A stretch of DNA of 64,000 nt. Source: Spirosoma panaciterrae DSM 21099 (GTDB taxonomy: Bacteria > Bacteroidota > Bacteroidia > Cytophagales > Spirosomataceae). The position numbers were made by a program, and so were the translations under genes. Shown one piece after another: positions 18,425 through 27,717 of the stretch. How positions within the stretch are numbered: the stretch's first letter is position 1; each line of letters opens with the position of its first letter. The stretch is taken from NCBI RefSeq assembly GCF_000374025.1, contig NZ_KB893194.1, positions 26,061 through 90,060 of the forward strand, written 5' to 3'. The notes below the pieces were generated by a model. It did no database searches. It was not told where the DNA came from and saw only the letters and a program-made list of their open reading frames with translations.

Positions 18425-18910
18425 ATGGAAAAGAATAGTTTTGTATTGGACGATCTGGATTTCGCCATCCTCTCCTGCCTGCAGAAAGATGGGCGTATGT
18501 CGTTTACCGACATTGCAGACCAGTTGGCTGTGTCGGTCGGGACAGCACGAACCCGGCTGAATCGCCTGATCGAAGACGGGGTTATCAGCATCATTGGCCG
18601 CGTAGATCCCGACAAAGTCGGCTTCCGGGCCTACGCTCACATTGCTGTCTTTGTACGGCCCGCTACGTTAAAAGAGCCTGTTGCTGAACGAATTGCCCAG
18701 ATGCCTGAAGTCAGTTTTCTGGCCAGCACATCGGGCGATTATGACCTGGAAGTAGATGTGATGTGCCCAACGAATCACGACCTGGTCGAATTTATCAATG
18801 AAATCTCAAAGATCGAGGGGGTCTATCAGACCAAAACAACCTTATACTTCAAGGTCTACAAATATGCCCAGCCCGATCTGAATTTATTATCGGGGAAATC
18901 CTCCATCTGA
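18425..18910 (+). CDS. Lrp/AsnC-family transcriptional regulator, probable regulator of the pyrimidine cluster
   Basis: The 161-residue protein has an N-terminal winged helix-turn-helix (LDFAILSCLQKDGRMSFTDIADQL, given in part, then VSVGTARTRLNRLIEDGVI) and a C-terminal RAM/AsnC ligand domain (VSFLASTSGDYDLEVDV, then INEISKIEGVYQTKTTL). Lrp-type proteins bind as dimers or octamers and sense amino acids or related small molecules. It is transcribed away from the catabolic cluster, the usual layout of a local regulator; beta-alanine or a pyrimidine intermediate would be a sensible effector, but that is inference. Its reading frame is intact and balanced in composition like its neighbours. Confidence 0.9.
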   Translation: MEKNSFVLDDLDFAILSCLQKDGRMSFTDIADQLAVSVGTARTRLNRLIEDGVISIIGRVDPDKVGFRAYAHIAVFVRPATLKEPVAERIAQMPEVSFLASTSGDYDLEVDVMCPTNHDLVEFINEISKIEGVYQTKTTLYFKVYKYAQPDLNLLSGKSSI

Positions 18911-18973
18911 CTACCCAGATCATAAAGTAATTGATAGTATGTCACAGCAAATCACGTATTTTGGATACCCAAA

Positions 18974-21202
18974 GTGGTATTGCGCAACTACGAACGATTG
19001 TCGCTGGTGAAAACTTTTCTCTTTCTTCTTTACGGGTTGTTTGGGGTAATTGCCTCTGTACGGGGACAAAGTAACCTGCCACCCGTATTCGAAATCAAAA
19101 CGGATTCGGCGTTTTTCAGACCCGACACGACCCATTTCCAGATTCTTGAAGACGCGAAGGGCGAACTTACCTTCAAAGACGTTCTCAATCACCCTGCTTT
19201 CCGATCCGACAAGTTTTTCTCCCGCACGCGTCACTCCCATACGTACTGGATGCGCATGCGTATCAAAAACAGCCTGCCACACGAATTAAGACTATATTAC
19301 TGCGACTTTAACAGCGACTATGTTGACCTGTTTAGATTAGACAGTACCGGCCACTGGCAGCACCAGCAGACCGGCGATCTGGTTCCATTCAGCCAGCTTC
19401 CGGTTCATAAAGGCGCTCCTGAGCGCGCCCGGCTTTTCTTCACACTGGGCCCCGGTCAGGAGACGGTCGTGTACGAACGGGCTCAAAATGCCCGCTGGCA
19501 TTCCCCCCTCACCTATCTGTCGCCCCAGTTGCAAACGGAACAAGGCCGTATTGAAGCCGTTTTTAAAAATATAGTGATCGAAAAAGGCTGGAAAAATTAC
19601 CTCATCGAAGGCATTATTATCGGCATATTGATTCTGGCCTCCTGCTACAATCTGTTCATCTATTATTCGATCTCGGATCGCGTCTATCTGTACTTCGGTA
19701 TCTGCCTGTTTTTCTTTGTACTCGATCGCAATTATTACCGCATTCAGCTGGCTTTCTTCGAAGAGTACCCTTATGCCTTTAAGCTGGTCGCCAATTTATT
19801 CTTTATTGTCTTTTTTATCTTTTTCGTACAATCGATTCGGAATCTACTTCAGTCACCGTCCTCGCTGATCCGGTTGGACAGGCTCATTTCAACCACGCTG
19901 CTGTTAACAGTAGTCGCTAATTTGGTGCAGATAGTCGGCTATAGTATACCTATCGTTCCCCTAGATGAATGGGCTCTACTGATTGAAGTACTGATCCGGC
20001 TGATTTACGGGCTCTGTATGTTCATGGCGTTCAAACGGATGAAGCAGGGGCTGTTTGAGGCCCGCTACCTGTTACTGGCCCTGACCCCACTTTTCATCCT
20101 CTGGCTTTTCACATTGACAACCGCAACCCTGGGCCTCTACTTTCGGGTCGATCTTCCACGCATCATATATGAAAATGTAGAGTATGTTGAAAGTGCCTGC
20201 TTCGCCTGGATGATTATTGTCTTTACAGGAGCCCTTATGAATCGGTACAACCTGGTCCGGCAACAGGTTATCCAGCAGGCCATTGAAAAGGAACAACTGG
20301 AAAAAGAGCGCGAAATTGAACGAAATCGACTCATTGCCGCCCAGAACGAACAACTCGAACGCGAGGTAGAAGCCAGAACGTCGGCCCTCAAACAGTCGCT
20401 TAACGAGCTAAAAGCAACGCAGGATCAACTCATTCAGCAGGAAAAGCTAGCCTCTCTGGGCGAGCTAACAGCTGGCATCGCCCACGAGATTCAGAACCCG
20501 CTTAATTTTGTCAATAACTTTTCGGAGGTTTCAGTCGAATTGGTCGATGAATTGAAAGAAGGCCTTTTCCAGTATCTGCCCGAATCTGAAAAAGCCAATG
20601 CCGAGGAAATTATGGGCGATCTGACCCAAAATCTACAAAAGATCACGCATCATGGCAAACGGGCCGATTCCATCGTAAAAGGCATGCTGGCTCACAGTCG
20701 CAGCACGAGTGGGCAAAAGCAACCCACTAATTTAAACGATCTGGTCGAAGAATTTCTGCGCATTGCCTATCATGGCCTTCGTGCCAAACACAAGTCTTTC
20801 AATGCGGATCTACAACTTGATCTGGATGCTTCTATCGGGATGGTCAATCTGGTTTCGCAGGACATAGGACGGGTTTTACTCAATGTTTACAATAATGCCT
20901 TTTATGCCGTACAGGCGAAACAAAAGCAGGCGAGCAGGGACTATAAGCCTCTTATTCAGGTACGAACAAAAGCTGACCAGGGCAACGTGACGATTTCGAT
21001 TTGTGATAATGGTACGGGCATACCCGACGACATTCTACACAAAATTTACCAGCCATTTTTTACCACAAAACCAACTGGCCAAGGTACGGGTCTGGGACTT
21101 TCATTGAGTTATGACATCATTACCAAAGGCCATAACGGGGATATGCAGGTTAAGACTCAGGTTGGTGAAGGCTCTGAGTTCATCCTTAAATTACCCAGAT
21201 AG
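18974..21202 (+). CDS. 7TMR-DISM sensor histidine kinase
   Basis: The protein of about 742 residues is an inner-membrane sensor kinase. After a signal segment there is a periplasmic 7TMR-DISM extracellular domain (roughly residues 30-190), then seven hydrophobic segments (about 210-430), a coiled coil rich in Glu and Arg (about 435-480), a HisKA dimerisation domain with the phospho-acceptor His504 in AGIAHEIQNPLNFVNNF, and a HATPase domain with DNGTGIPDDI and GTGLGLSLSYDI. No receiver domain is fused and no response regulator gene lies beside it, so its partner is elsewhere. The listed start is GTG; no ATG is available near the signal peptide, and TTG or a later GTG are alternatives. Confidence 0.92.
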   Translation: MVLRNYERLSLVKTFLFLLYGLFGVIASVRGQSNLPPVFEIKTDSAFFRPDTTHFQILEDAKGELTFKDVLNHPAFRSDKFFSRTRHSHTYWMRMRIKNSLPHELRLYYCDFNSDYVDLFRLDSTGHWQHQQTGDLVPFSQLPVHKGAPERARLFFTLGPGQETVVYERAQNARWHSPLTYLSPQLQTEQGRIEAVFKNIVIEKGWKNYLIEGIIIGILILASCYNLFIYYSISDRVYLYFGICLFFFVLDRNYYRIQLAFFEEYPYAFKLVANLFFIVFFIFFVQSIRNLLQSPSSLIRLDRLISTTLLLTVVANLVQIVGYSIPIVPLDEWALLIEVLIRLIYGLCMFMAFKRMKQGLFEARYLLLALTPLFILWLFTLTTATLGLYFRVDLPRIIYENVEYVESACFAWMIIVFTGALMNRYNLVRQQVIQQAIEKEQLEKEREIERNRLIAAQNEQLEREVEARTSALKQSLNELKATQDQLIQQEKLASLGELTAGIAHEIQNPLNFVNNFSEVSVELVDELKEGLFQYLPESEKANAEEIMGDLTQNLQKITHHGKRADSIVKGMLAHSRSTSGQKQPTNLNDLVEEFLRIAYHGLRAKHKSFNADLQLDLDASIGMVNLVSQDIGRVLLNVYNNAFYAVQAKQKQASRDYKPLIQVRTKADQGNVTISICDNGTGIPDDILHKIYQPFFTTKPTGQGTGLGLSLSYDIITKGHNGDMQVKTQVGEGSEFILKLPR

Positions 21203-21745
21203 TACACGGATACCTCGTACGTATCCAAGTTCGTTTTTGCATAGGAGTTTATACACATTCCTGTCTGTGAGAGAGCGCCTATACAGGAGTGGAGTCCGTC
21301 TATTCGCTACGAGAAGCTTCCAGCCTGATGTACAGGTCAGTCCCTTCTTCAATCGGCAGGTAGTCGTGACGAGCCTATGTTTAAAAAACTTCATCCGTGC
21401 AGGAGGCCGCCGATGGGCGATCATACCGAATTGGATGCGGTTGTTTATGCCATCCGCTGAAATACCCTTTTACAACTCATTTTGAGGCATTTCTTTGTCA
21501 ACTTTCGAACGGAACAGGGGTAGTTTATGTTCTATCTCTATAACCGGAATAGCCCACTGGGCTACTAATCTCCCTCTTTTGTTTCGTACTACTAAACTTG
21601 ACAATTTGTACAAGTCAGTGCTTTTGCGTCTATATTTGGGCCGGTCGGTGTACTAAAGCGGCTCAAAACCGGAAACCGATCAAAACGTTATATAGATGCT
21701 TTACGTCAAAACAAGAGCGGAAATCGCATCAACCTGAAAACCGAT
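21203..21745. other. Gene-free region upstream of topA
   Basis: No convincing gene lies in these 543 bases. A weak terminator-like hairpin (GGATAC/GTATCC, 21208-21226, T-run at 21233-21237) follows the kinase gene. A perfect palindrome TAGCCCACTGGGCTA occurs at 21550-21564. A good -7 element, TATATTTG (21631-21638), lies 108 bases before topA; the nearest TTTG upstream (21604-21607) is 23 bases away, a little long for this promoter class. Confidence 0.5.
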
Positions 21746-24439
21746 ATGTCGAAAAACTTAGTCATAGTGGAGTCGCCAGCGAAGGCGAAAACCATTGAAG
21801 GCTATCTGGGTAAGGACTTTTTGGTAAAGTCCAGCTTTGGCCACGTACGCGATCTGCCTAAAGATGGGCTGGCCGTCGATGTTGCCAATGGCTTTCAACC
21901 CTCGTATGAAATTTCTCCCGATAAAAAGAAATTAGTCAGTGAACTCAAATCGCTGGCCAAGTCGGCGGAAGAAGTCTGGCTGGCAACGGACGATGACCGC
22001 GAAGGAGAAGCGATTTCGTGGCACCTGAAAGAAGCCCTTGGCCTGCGCGACAATACCAAGCGCATTGTGTTTCGCGAAATAACCAAAAACGCGATCCTGA
22101 ATGCCATTCAAACTCCCCGTACCATCGATGTCGATCTGGTCAATGCCCAACAGGCACGTCGGGTGCTGGATCGGCTGGTCGGCTACGAACTATCGCCGGT
22201 ATTGTGGCGAAAAATTAAAGGCGGCAGCACAGGGCTATCGGCAGGTCGCGTACAATCAGTTGCCCTGCGACTAGTGGTCGAACGCGAACGGGAGATCGAC
22301 AAACACTCGGCCAAATCATCGTTTAAAGTAACCGCCCAGTTTATTGTCGATGGCTCTAAAGTTCTGAACGCTGAATTGCCCAGGAATTTCCAAACCTCGG
22401 GTGAAGCCCGTACGTTTCTGGAAGCCTGTATCGGGGCTACGTTCACGATCAAGAACCTAGAAGTAAAACCCGCCAAAAAATCCCCCGCTCCACCGTTTAC
22501 GACGTCTACGCTCCAGCAGGAAGCTTCCCGTAAGCTCAGTTATTCAGTAGATCGGACGATGCGGCTGGCGCAGAACCTGTACGAAGCCGGTAAGATTTCG
22601 TACATGCGAACCGACTCGACCAATCTCTCTCAGGAAGCCATCGATAAAGCCAAAGCGGAGATTGAAACCGAATTTGGCCCTAAATACGTACAGACCCGGC
22701 AGTTTAAGACCAAAAATGAGTCGGCTCAGGAGGCCCACGAAGCCATCCGACCGACTAATTTCAACGACCGGAATGCCGGGGCCGACCGGGATCAGAAACG
22801 ACTTTACGAGTTAATCTGGAAACGCGCCATTGCCTCGCAAATGGCTGATGCGCAACTCGAACGAACGATTGTAACCATCGGTATCAGGTTTGCCAACGGC
22901 ACCCAGCTTGAGCAGGATTTGAGTTTTGATGTATTTGGCGAAGATTACAACCCGACTAAACAGGTTAAATTTAATCCGAAGACTCCGGCACAGAACCCAA
23001 CCTTTCCGAATGAACTGGTAGCGCAGGGAGAAGTCATTAAGTTCGATGGTTTTTTACGCGTTTATCTGGAATCGAAAGACGACGAGGACGATGAGGAGGC
23101 CAAAGGTATGTTGCCCCCACTTACCATTGGTCAGGTGCTAAACCTTGGCCAGATGAAAGCGACGGAGAAGTTTACCCGCCCCCAGCCTCGCTACGCTGAA
23201 GCTTCGCTGGTGAAAAAGCTGGAAGAAATGGGCATTGGCCGTCCATCAACGTACGCGCCAACGATTTCGACGATCATCAACCGGGGCTACGTGATCAAAC
23301 AGGATAAACCCGGCCAGGAACGGAAATATCAGGAATTCACGCTCCAGCAGAATCACATTACCGAAACCAGTGGCAAAGAAACCTTTGGCTCCGAAAAAGC
23401 GAAGCTCTTTCCAACCAATACGGGTATTGTGGTGAATGATTTTCTGGTTGAATATTTTCCCGACATCGTCAACTACCAGTTTACGGCAACGGTCGAAAAA
23501 GAGTTTGATGAAATAGCCGATGGCAAGATCAACTGGCAGAAAATGCTGGAAGGTTTCTACGGCGATTTTCACAAGAATATTGAAGAAATTCAGGGAGCCT
23601 CGGTTGGTTCGTTCAAGACCGGAGCCCGTGAACTGGGTCTTGATCCGGCTTCGGGCAAACCTGTTTCGGCCCGACTGGGCAAATACGGGGCTTACGTGCA
23701 GATTGGTGATGCCAGTGATGAAGACAAACCCCGGTTTGCCAACCTGCGCGATGGCCAACTGATCGAAACCATCTCGTTGCAGGACGCCCTGGATCTGTTC
23801 GCTCTGCCGCGCGAAGTCGGTTTCTTCGAAGATAAGGCCATGACCATCGGCATCGGTAAGTTCGGCCCTTACGTGAAGCACGACGACAAATACGTATCGC
23901 TCACGAAGGAAGATGATCCGTACTCGATTGATGCTGAACGGGCTATTCAGCTTATACAACAAAAGCGGGCCGAATCGATCAGCGAATCGCTGGGGGATTA
24001 TGCCGGTAAACCCGTTACCACCGGCAAAGGTCGTTTTGGACCGTATGTGAAGTACGACGAGAAGTACATTTCCCTTCCCCGAAATGAGTCAATTGCCGGG
24101 TTGACGCTCGAACGTGCTATTGAACTTATCGAAGCCAAACGGCAGCAGGAAGCCAACAAATACATTAAGGAGTTTGCCGAACGCCCGGAAATCAAAGTAG
24201 TAAATGGGCAATATGGGCCTTATCTGGCAGTTGGTAAGCGGAACGTACGTATCCCCAAAGACGTTGACCCCGCTACCCTCACCCTTGAAGACTGCCTGAC
24301 ACTGGCGGGTGATGATCCAGCAGCCTCGAAGGCGCCCGCCAAAAAAGCCGCTTCGGCATCGGCCACCAAGGCAGCTTCGAAAACAAAAGCAGCCCCGAAA
24401 AAAACCACGGCAACCAAGAAAGTAGCGTCGAAGAAATAA
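21746..24439 (+). CDS. topA: DNA topoisomerase I
   Basis: This type IA topoisomerase relaxes negative supercoils. The Toprim domain opens with LVIVESPAKAKTIEGYLG and has the acidic TDDDREGEAISWHL cluster (81-94). The DNA-cleaving tyrosine is Y286 in ISYMRTDSTNLS. The C-terminus carries several TOPRIM-C repeats of the KFGPYVK/GRFGPYVKYDEKYISL type in place of zinc fingers, as in other Bacteroidetes. It ends in a roughly 40-residue Lys/Ala tail (KKAASASATKAASKTKAAPKK and more), a histone-like extension expected to bind DNA non-specifically. At 897 residues it is complete. Confidence 0.97.
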   Translation: MSKNLVIVESPAKAKTIEGYLGKDFLVKSSFGHVRDLPKDGLAVDVANGFQPSYEISPDKKKLVSELKSLAKSAEEVWLATDDDREGEAISWHLKEALGLRDNTKRIVFREITKNAILNAIQTPRTIDVDLVNAQQARRVLDRLVGYELSPVLWRKIKGGSTGLSAGRVQSVALRLVVEREREIDKHSAKSSFKVTAQFIVDGSKVLNAELPRNFQTSGEARTFLEACIGATFTIKNLEVKPAKKSPAPPFTTSTLQQEASRKLSYSVDRTMRLAQNLYEAGKISYMRTDSTNLSQEAIDKAKAEIETEFGPKYVQTRQFKTKNESAQEAHEAIRPTNFNDRNAGADRDQKRLYELIWKRAIASQMADAQLERTIVTIGIRFANGTQLEQDLSFDVFGEDYNPTKQVKFNPKTPAQNPTFPNELVAQGEVIKFDGFLRVYLESKDDEDDEEAKGMLPPLTIGQVLNLGQMKATEKFTRPQPRYAEASLVKKLEEMGIGRPSTYAPTISTIINRGYVIKQDKPGQERKYQEFTLQQNHITETSGKETFGSEKAKLFPTNTGIVVNDFLVEYFPDIVNYQFTATVEKEFDEIADGKINWQKMLEGFYGDFHKNIEEIQGASVGSFKTGARELGLDPASGKPVSARLGKYGAYVQIGDASDEDKPRFANLRDGQLIETISLQDALDLFALPREVGFFEDKAMTIGIGKFGPYVKHDDKYVSLTKEDDPYSIDAERAIQLIQQKRAESISESLGDYAGKPVTTGKGRFGPYVKYDEKYISLPRNESIAGLTLERAIELIEAKRQQEANKYIKEFAERPEIKVVNGQYGPYLAVGKRNVRIPKDVDPATLTLEDCLTLAGDDPAASKAPAKKAASASATKAASKTKAAPKKTTATKKVASKK

Positions 24440-24484
24440 GGTATAATACGCTCGCTCGATTGTAACCCGATCATCGACGAACCC

Positions 24485-24525
24485 AACTCATCAAAAGCCT
24501 TCCCCAATCGGATGGCTTTTGAGTT
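24485..24525 (+). terminator. Terminator-like hairpin after topA
   Basis: AACTC plus AAAAGCC pair with GGCTTTT plus GAGTT across a 14-base loop. The T content is within the stem, so efficiency is uncertain. Confidence 0.55.
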
Positions 24526-24587
24526 TGATGTACCATTGGGAAATCATCGCTATTTTGCAGACAAACAATCGACGCAATACCGAACGC

Positions 24588-26873
24588 ATGAGACATTTCC
24601 TGCTTTTTTTTCTAGTACTGTCCACCGCTGCTTTCTCTCAAACTGACAATCAATATAATCTGATCCCATTCCCAGCTCGCTTTTCGGGGCAAAATGGCCA
24701 GTTTACCCTGACCAATACGACCCGAATCGTTATTACCCCTGCTGCCGATGCCAGTGTACGTGCGGTGGCGCAAACCGTTGCCGGGCAGCTTAAAACCGCT
24801 ACTGGTCTTTCTCTTCCGGTGGCGCCTACCAGCCAGGTAGTAGCCAAAGGGGCCAACATTTTCCTGACGTTAAATAAAAAGTTGAATCTGGGCGACGAGG
24901 GGTATAAACTAACCGTAACTCCCGGCAAAGTACTGGCCGAAGCGGCTACCCCCAAAGGACTATTCTATGCGGCTCAAACCATGCGTCAACTGCTGCCAGC
25001 AGGTCAGTCGAATGTAGCAATGCCTGCCTGTGCCATCACTGACAAACCCCGGTTTGGCTATCGGGGCCTGATGCTCGACGTTGGCCGGAACTTCATGCCT
25101 GTCCCCTTCGTCAAGAAGTTTATCGACCTGATGGCGATGCACAAGCAGAATACGTTTCACTGGCACCTGACCGACGACCAGGGCTGGCGTATCGAAATCA
25201 AAAAATACCCCAAACTGACCCAGATCGGGAGTAAACGGGCCGAAACGGTCGTGGGTCAAAACTACCAGAATTACCCACAGCAGTTCGACGGCAAGCCCGT
25301 TGGCGGTTTTTACACACAGGACGAGATCCGGGATGTGGTTCGGTATGCGCAGAGTCGATTTGTAACGGTGATTCCCGAGATCGAAATGCCGGGGCATGCT
25401 CAGGCCGCGCTGGCTGCCTACCCCGAACTTGGTTGTGACCCGGCCAAAGGGTACAAGGTGCGTACGCAGTGGGGTATTTCGGAGGATGTTTATTGCCCTT
25501 CGGAGAAAACCTTTACTTTTCTGCAGGATGTCCTGAGCGAAGTAATCACCTTATTTCCGGGCAAATACATTCATATTGGGGGCGACGAGTGCCCGAAAAC
25601 GGCCTGGAAAGCCAGTGCGCTTTGTCAGGAGTTGATCAAGAAGAATGGCCTTAAAGACGAGCACGAGCTACAAAGCTATTTCATCCGACGCATTGAGAAG
25701 TTCCTGAATACCAAAGGCAGATCGATCATTGGCTGGGACGAAATTCTGGAAGGTGGTCTGGCCCCCAATGCGACCGTTATGAGCTGGCGTGGTACAACGG
25801 GTGGTATTGAAGCCGCCAAACAAAAGCACAACGTGGTCATGACGCCCACCAACACCTGCTACCTGGACTATTATCAGGGTAACCCCGCTACAGAGCCCCT
25901 AGCCATTGGCGGTTACCTTCCGCTGGATCAGGTATATGCCTATGAGCCCATGCCCACCGAACTGTCGTCTGATGAACAGAAGTACGTGATGGGCGTTCAG
26001 GGCAATATCTGGACCGAAATGATGCCTACGCCCGAAACGGTTGAGTACATGACCTATCCAAGAGCCATTGCCCTGGCCGAAATAGGCTGGATGCAGGCTG
26101 GTCCACACAATTTTGAGGATTTTGCCCAGCGATTAAAAAATCACCTGCCCAAATTGGCGGCTATCCCGGTCAATTATGCCAAACGGCTATTCGACATTTC
26201 GGCCAGTACACAACCCAACGACCAGGGACAACTTCAGGTGAAACTGAGCAAGCTGGATACAGATAGCCAGATTTTTTATACGACGAACGGCAAAGACCCC
26301 AACGAGAAAAGTACCGAATACATTGGCCCCTTTACCCTAACCAAAACCGCCACGGTAAAAGCGATGACTCCCACTGGAGGCCGTCTGACACAGACCTTTA
26401 CCCTGCACAAAGGCAAGAATAAATCTTACAAGTACACGATTGCACCCGATCCGGCAGCCGACCCCGCAATGACCAAACTCACTGATGGAGTCCGGGGAGA
26501 AAGCCCACGCGATAAGCGCCAATGGGTAAACTTCAACGACGAAATGGAGGTGGTCCTCGACCTTGGCGATGTAACCAGTGTAACGAAAGTATCCCTGAAC
26601 TTCCTGAAAATTATTCTCCAACAAACGTTTCCGCCCACGTCGGTCGACATTGCGTTATCGAAAGACGGAACTGAGTATAAAGACGCCATTTCGCAACCTG
26701 TCAAGTATGAGCTAACCGGCCCCTGGGACATTCTGCCCATTGTAGCCGATTTCAAAACAGCCCGTGCCCGGTACGTTCGCATCCGTGCCAAAAACGCAGG
26801 CGTTTGCCCACCCGATCATCCCAGGGCAGGTCAAAAAACGAAGTTTGCGACCGATGAGATTGTGGTTGAATGA
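24588..26873 (+). CDS. GH20 beta-N-acetylhexosaminidase
   Basis: This family 20 glycoside hydrolase removes terminal beta-linked GlcNAc or GalNAc. I place the start at the ATG at 24588, which begins a clean signal peptide (MRHFLLFFLVLSTAAFSQ), rather than the upstream in-frame ATG at 24519. After an N-terminal GH20b domain, the catalytic barrel has GLMLDVGRNFMPV, FHWHLTDDQGWRIEIKKYP (given as seen) and the catalytic pair in HIGGDECPKTAW. The C-terminal third holds a chitobiase-type domain and a discoidin-like domain ending about residue 760. The protein is exported to the periplasm or surface. The sirtuin gene follows after 18 bases and is probably cotranscribed. Confidence 0.94.
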   Translation: MRHFLLFFLVLSTAAFSQTDNQYNLIPFPARFSGQNGQFTLTNTTRIVITPAADASVRAVAQTVAGQLKTATGLSLPVAPTSQVVAKGANIFLTLNKKLNLGDEGYKLTVTPGKVLAEAATPKGLFYAAQTMRQLLPAGQSNVAMPACAITDKPRFGYRGLMLDVGRNFMPVPFVKKFIDLMAMHKQNTFHWHLTDDQGWRIEIKKYPKLTQIGSKRAETVVGQNYQNYPQQFDGKPVGGFYTQDEIRDVVRYAQSRFVTVIPEIEMPGHAQAALAAYPELGCDPAKGYKVRTQWGISEDVYCPSEKTFTFLQDVLSEVITLFPGKYIHIGGDECPKTAWKASALCQELIKKNGLKDEHELQSYFIRRIEKFLNTKGRSIIGWDEILEGGLAPNATVMSWRGTTGGIEAAKQKHNVVMTPTNTCYLDYYQGNPATEPLAIGGYLPLDQVYAYEPMPTELSSDEQKYVMGVQGNIWTEMMPTPETVEYMTYPRAIALAEIGWMQAGPHNFEDFAQRLKNHLPKLAAIPVNYAKRLFDISASTQPNDQGQLQVKLSKLDTDSQIFYTTNGKDPNEKSTEYIGPFTLTKTATVKAMTPTGGRLTQTFTLHKGKNKSYKYTIAPDPAADPAMTKLTDGVRGESPRDKRQWVNFNDEMEVVLDLGDVTSVTKVSLNFLKIILQQTFPPTSVDIALSKDGTEYKDAISQPVKYELTGPWDILPIVADFKTARARYVRIRAKNAGVCPPDHPRAGQKTKFATDEIVVE

Positions 26874-26891
26874 CCCAAACCAACAAAACCT

Positions 26892-27581
26892 ATGAAAAAA
26901 ATTGTTGTGCTCTCTGGCGCGGGGATCAGTGCCGAGAGCGGTATACCTACCTTCCGGGCCTCCGATGGTCTCTGGGAAAATCACCGGATCGAAGATGTAG
27001 CCACGCCCGAAGCCTGGAAACGAAATCCGGCACTGGTCCAGGATTTTTATAACCAGCGCCGGAAACAGGCCCTGAGTGTACAACCCAACGCGGGCCACTA
27101 TGCCCTGGTGAAACTGGAAGAAAAATATGACGTAACAGTGATTACGCAGAACGTCGATAATCTCCACGAGAAAGCGGGTTCTTCGAAGGTGGTTCACCTG
27201 CATGGGGAGTTGTTCAAATCGCGCTCAACCGTCGATGAATCACTAATTTATGACATTGAGGGCTGGGAAATAAAGGAGGGCGACCTCTGCGAAAAAGGTT
27301 CGCAACTTCGTCCACATATTGTTTGGTTTGGCGAAGCCGTACCGATGATGGATGTTGCCCTGGACATCACCTACGAAGCTGACCTGTTTATTGTGGTTGG
27401 CACATCGCTGAATGTATATCCGGCGGCTGGTCTCGTCTATGCCGTTCGCGATGGCGTGCCCATCTATGTTGTAGACCCCAACATCCCCGATATGCACAAA
27501 CGCGCCAATGTCACCTTCATCCCCGAACCCGCTACTATCGGCCTGACTCAATTAGCCGATGAGTTACTGAAAAAAGCCTAA
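26892..27581 (+). CDS. cobB: SIR2-family NAD-dependent protein deacylase, lacking the zinc cysteines
   Basis: The 229-residue cytoplasmic sirtuin removes acyl groups from lysines with NAD. Conserved parts are GAGISAESGIPTFR (9-22), TQNVDNLHEKAG (85-96), the catalytic His104 in HLHGE, and GTSLNVYPAAGL. Tyr53 and Arg56 in FYNQRR match the class III pair that favours succinyl- and other acidic acyl-lysines. The oddity is the zinc module: only one cysteine exists in the whole protein (in GDLCEKGSQ), so the usual four-Cys structural zinc site cannot form. As far as I recall this is a recurring Bacteroidetes variant. It sits directly behind the GH20 gene. Confidence 0.93.
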   Translation: MKKIVVLSGAGISAESGIPTFRASDGLWENHRIEDVATPEAWKRNPALVQDFYNQRRKQALSVQPNAGHYALVKLEEKYDVTVITQNVDNLHEKAGSSKVVHLHGELFKSRSTVDESLIYDIEGWEIKEGDLCEKGSQLRPHIVWFGEAVPMMDVALDITYEADLFIVVGTSLNVYPAAGLVYAVRDGVPIYVVDPNIPDMHKRANVTFIPEPATIGLTQLADELLKKA

Positions 27582-27617
27582 CCCCAGTTTCGCATTTTCT
27601 ATTTTCTTCCACCAATA

Positions 27618-27660
27618 TCATTGCGTCAATACAGACGTACATGTTATGTTGACGCAATGA
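27618..27660. terminator. Perfect 12-base inverted repeat after the sirtuin gene
   Basis: TCATTGCGTCAA and TTGACGCAATGA enclose 19 bases, 36 bases after the stop. A third partial copy (TATTGCGTC) lies at about 27671. There is no strong T-run, so termination is likely but not certain. It marks the boundary with the AT-rich accessory segment. Confidence 0.55.
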
Positions 27661-27717
27661 TCACATCTTTTATTGCGTCTATTTAAGAGTTGGCAGCAAG
27701 TTTAAAGACACACTAAA

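Noticed and set aside
23246..23962. A 238-codon minus-strand frame inside topA
   Set aside because: Antisense to conserved topoisomerase repeats; no recognisable motifs or start signals.
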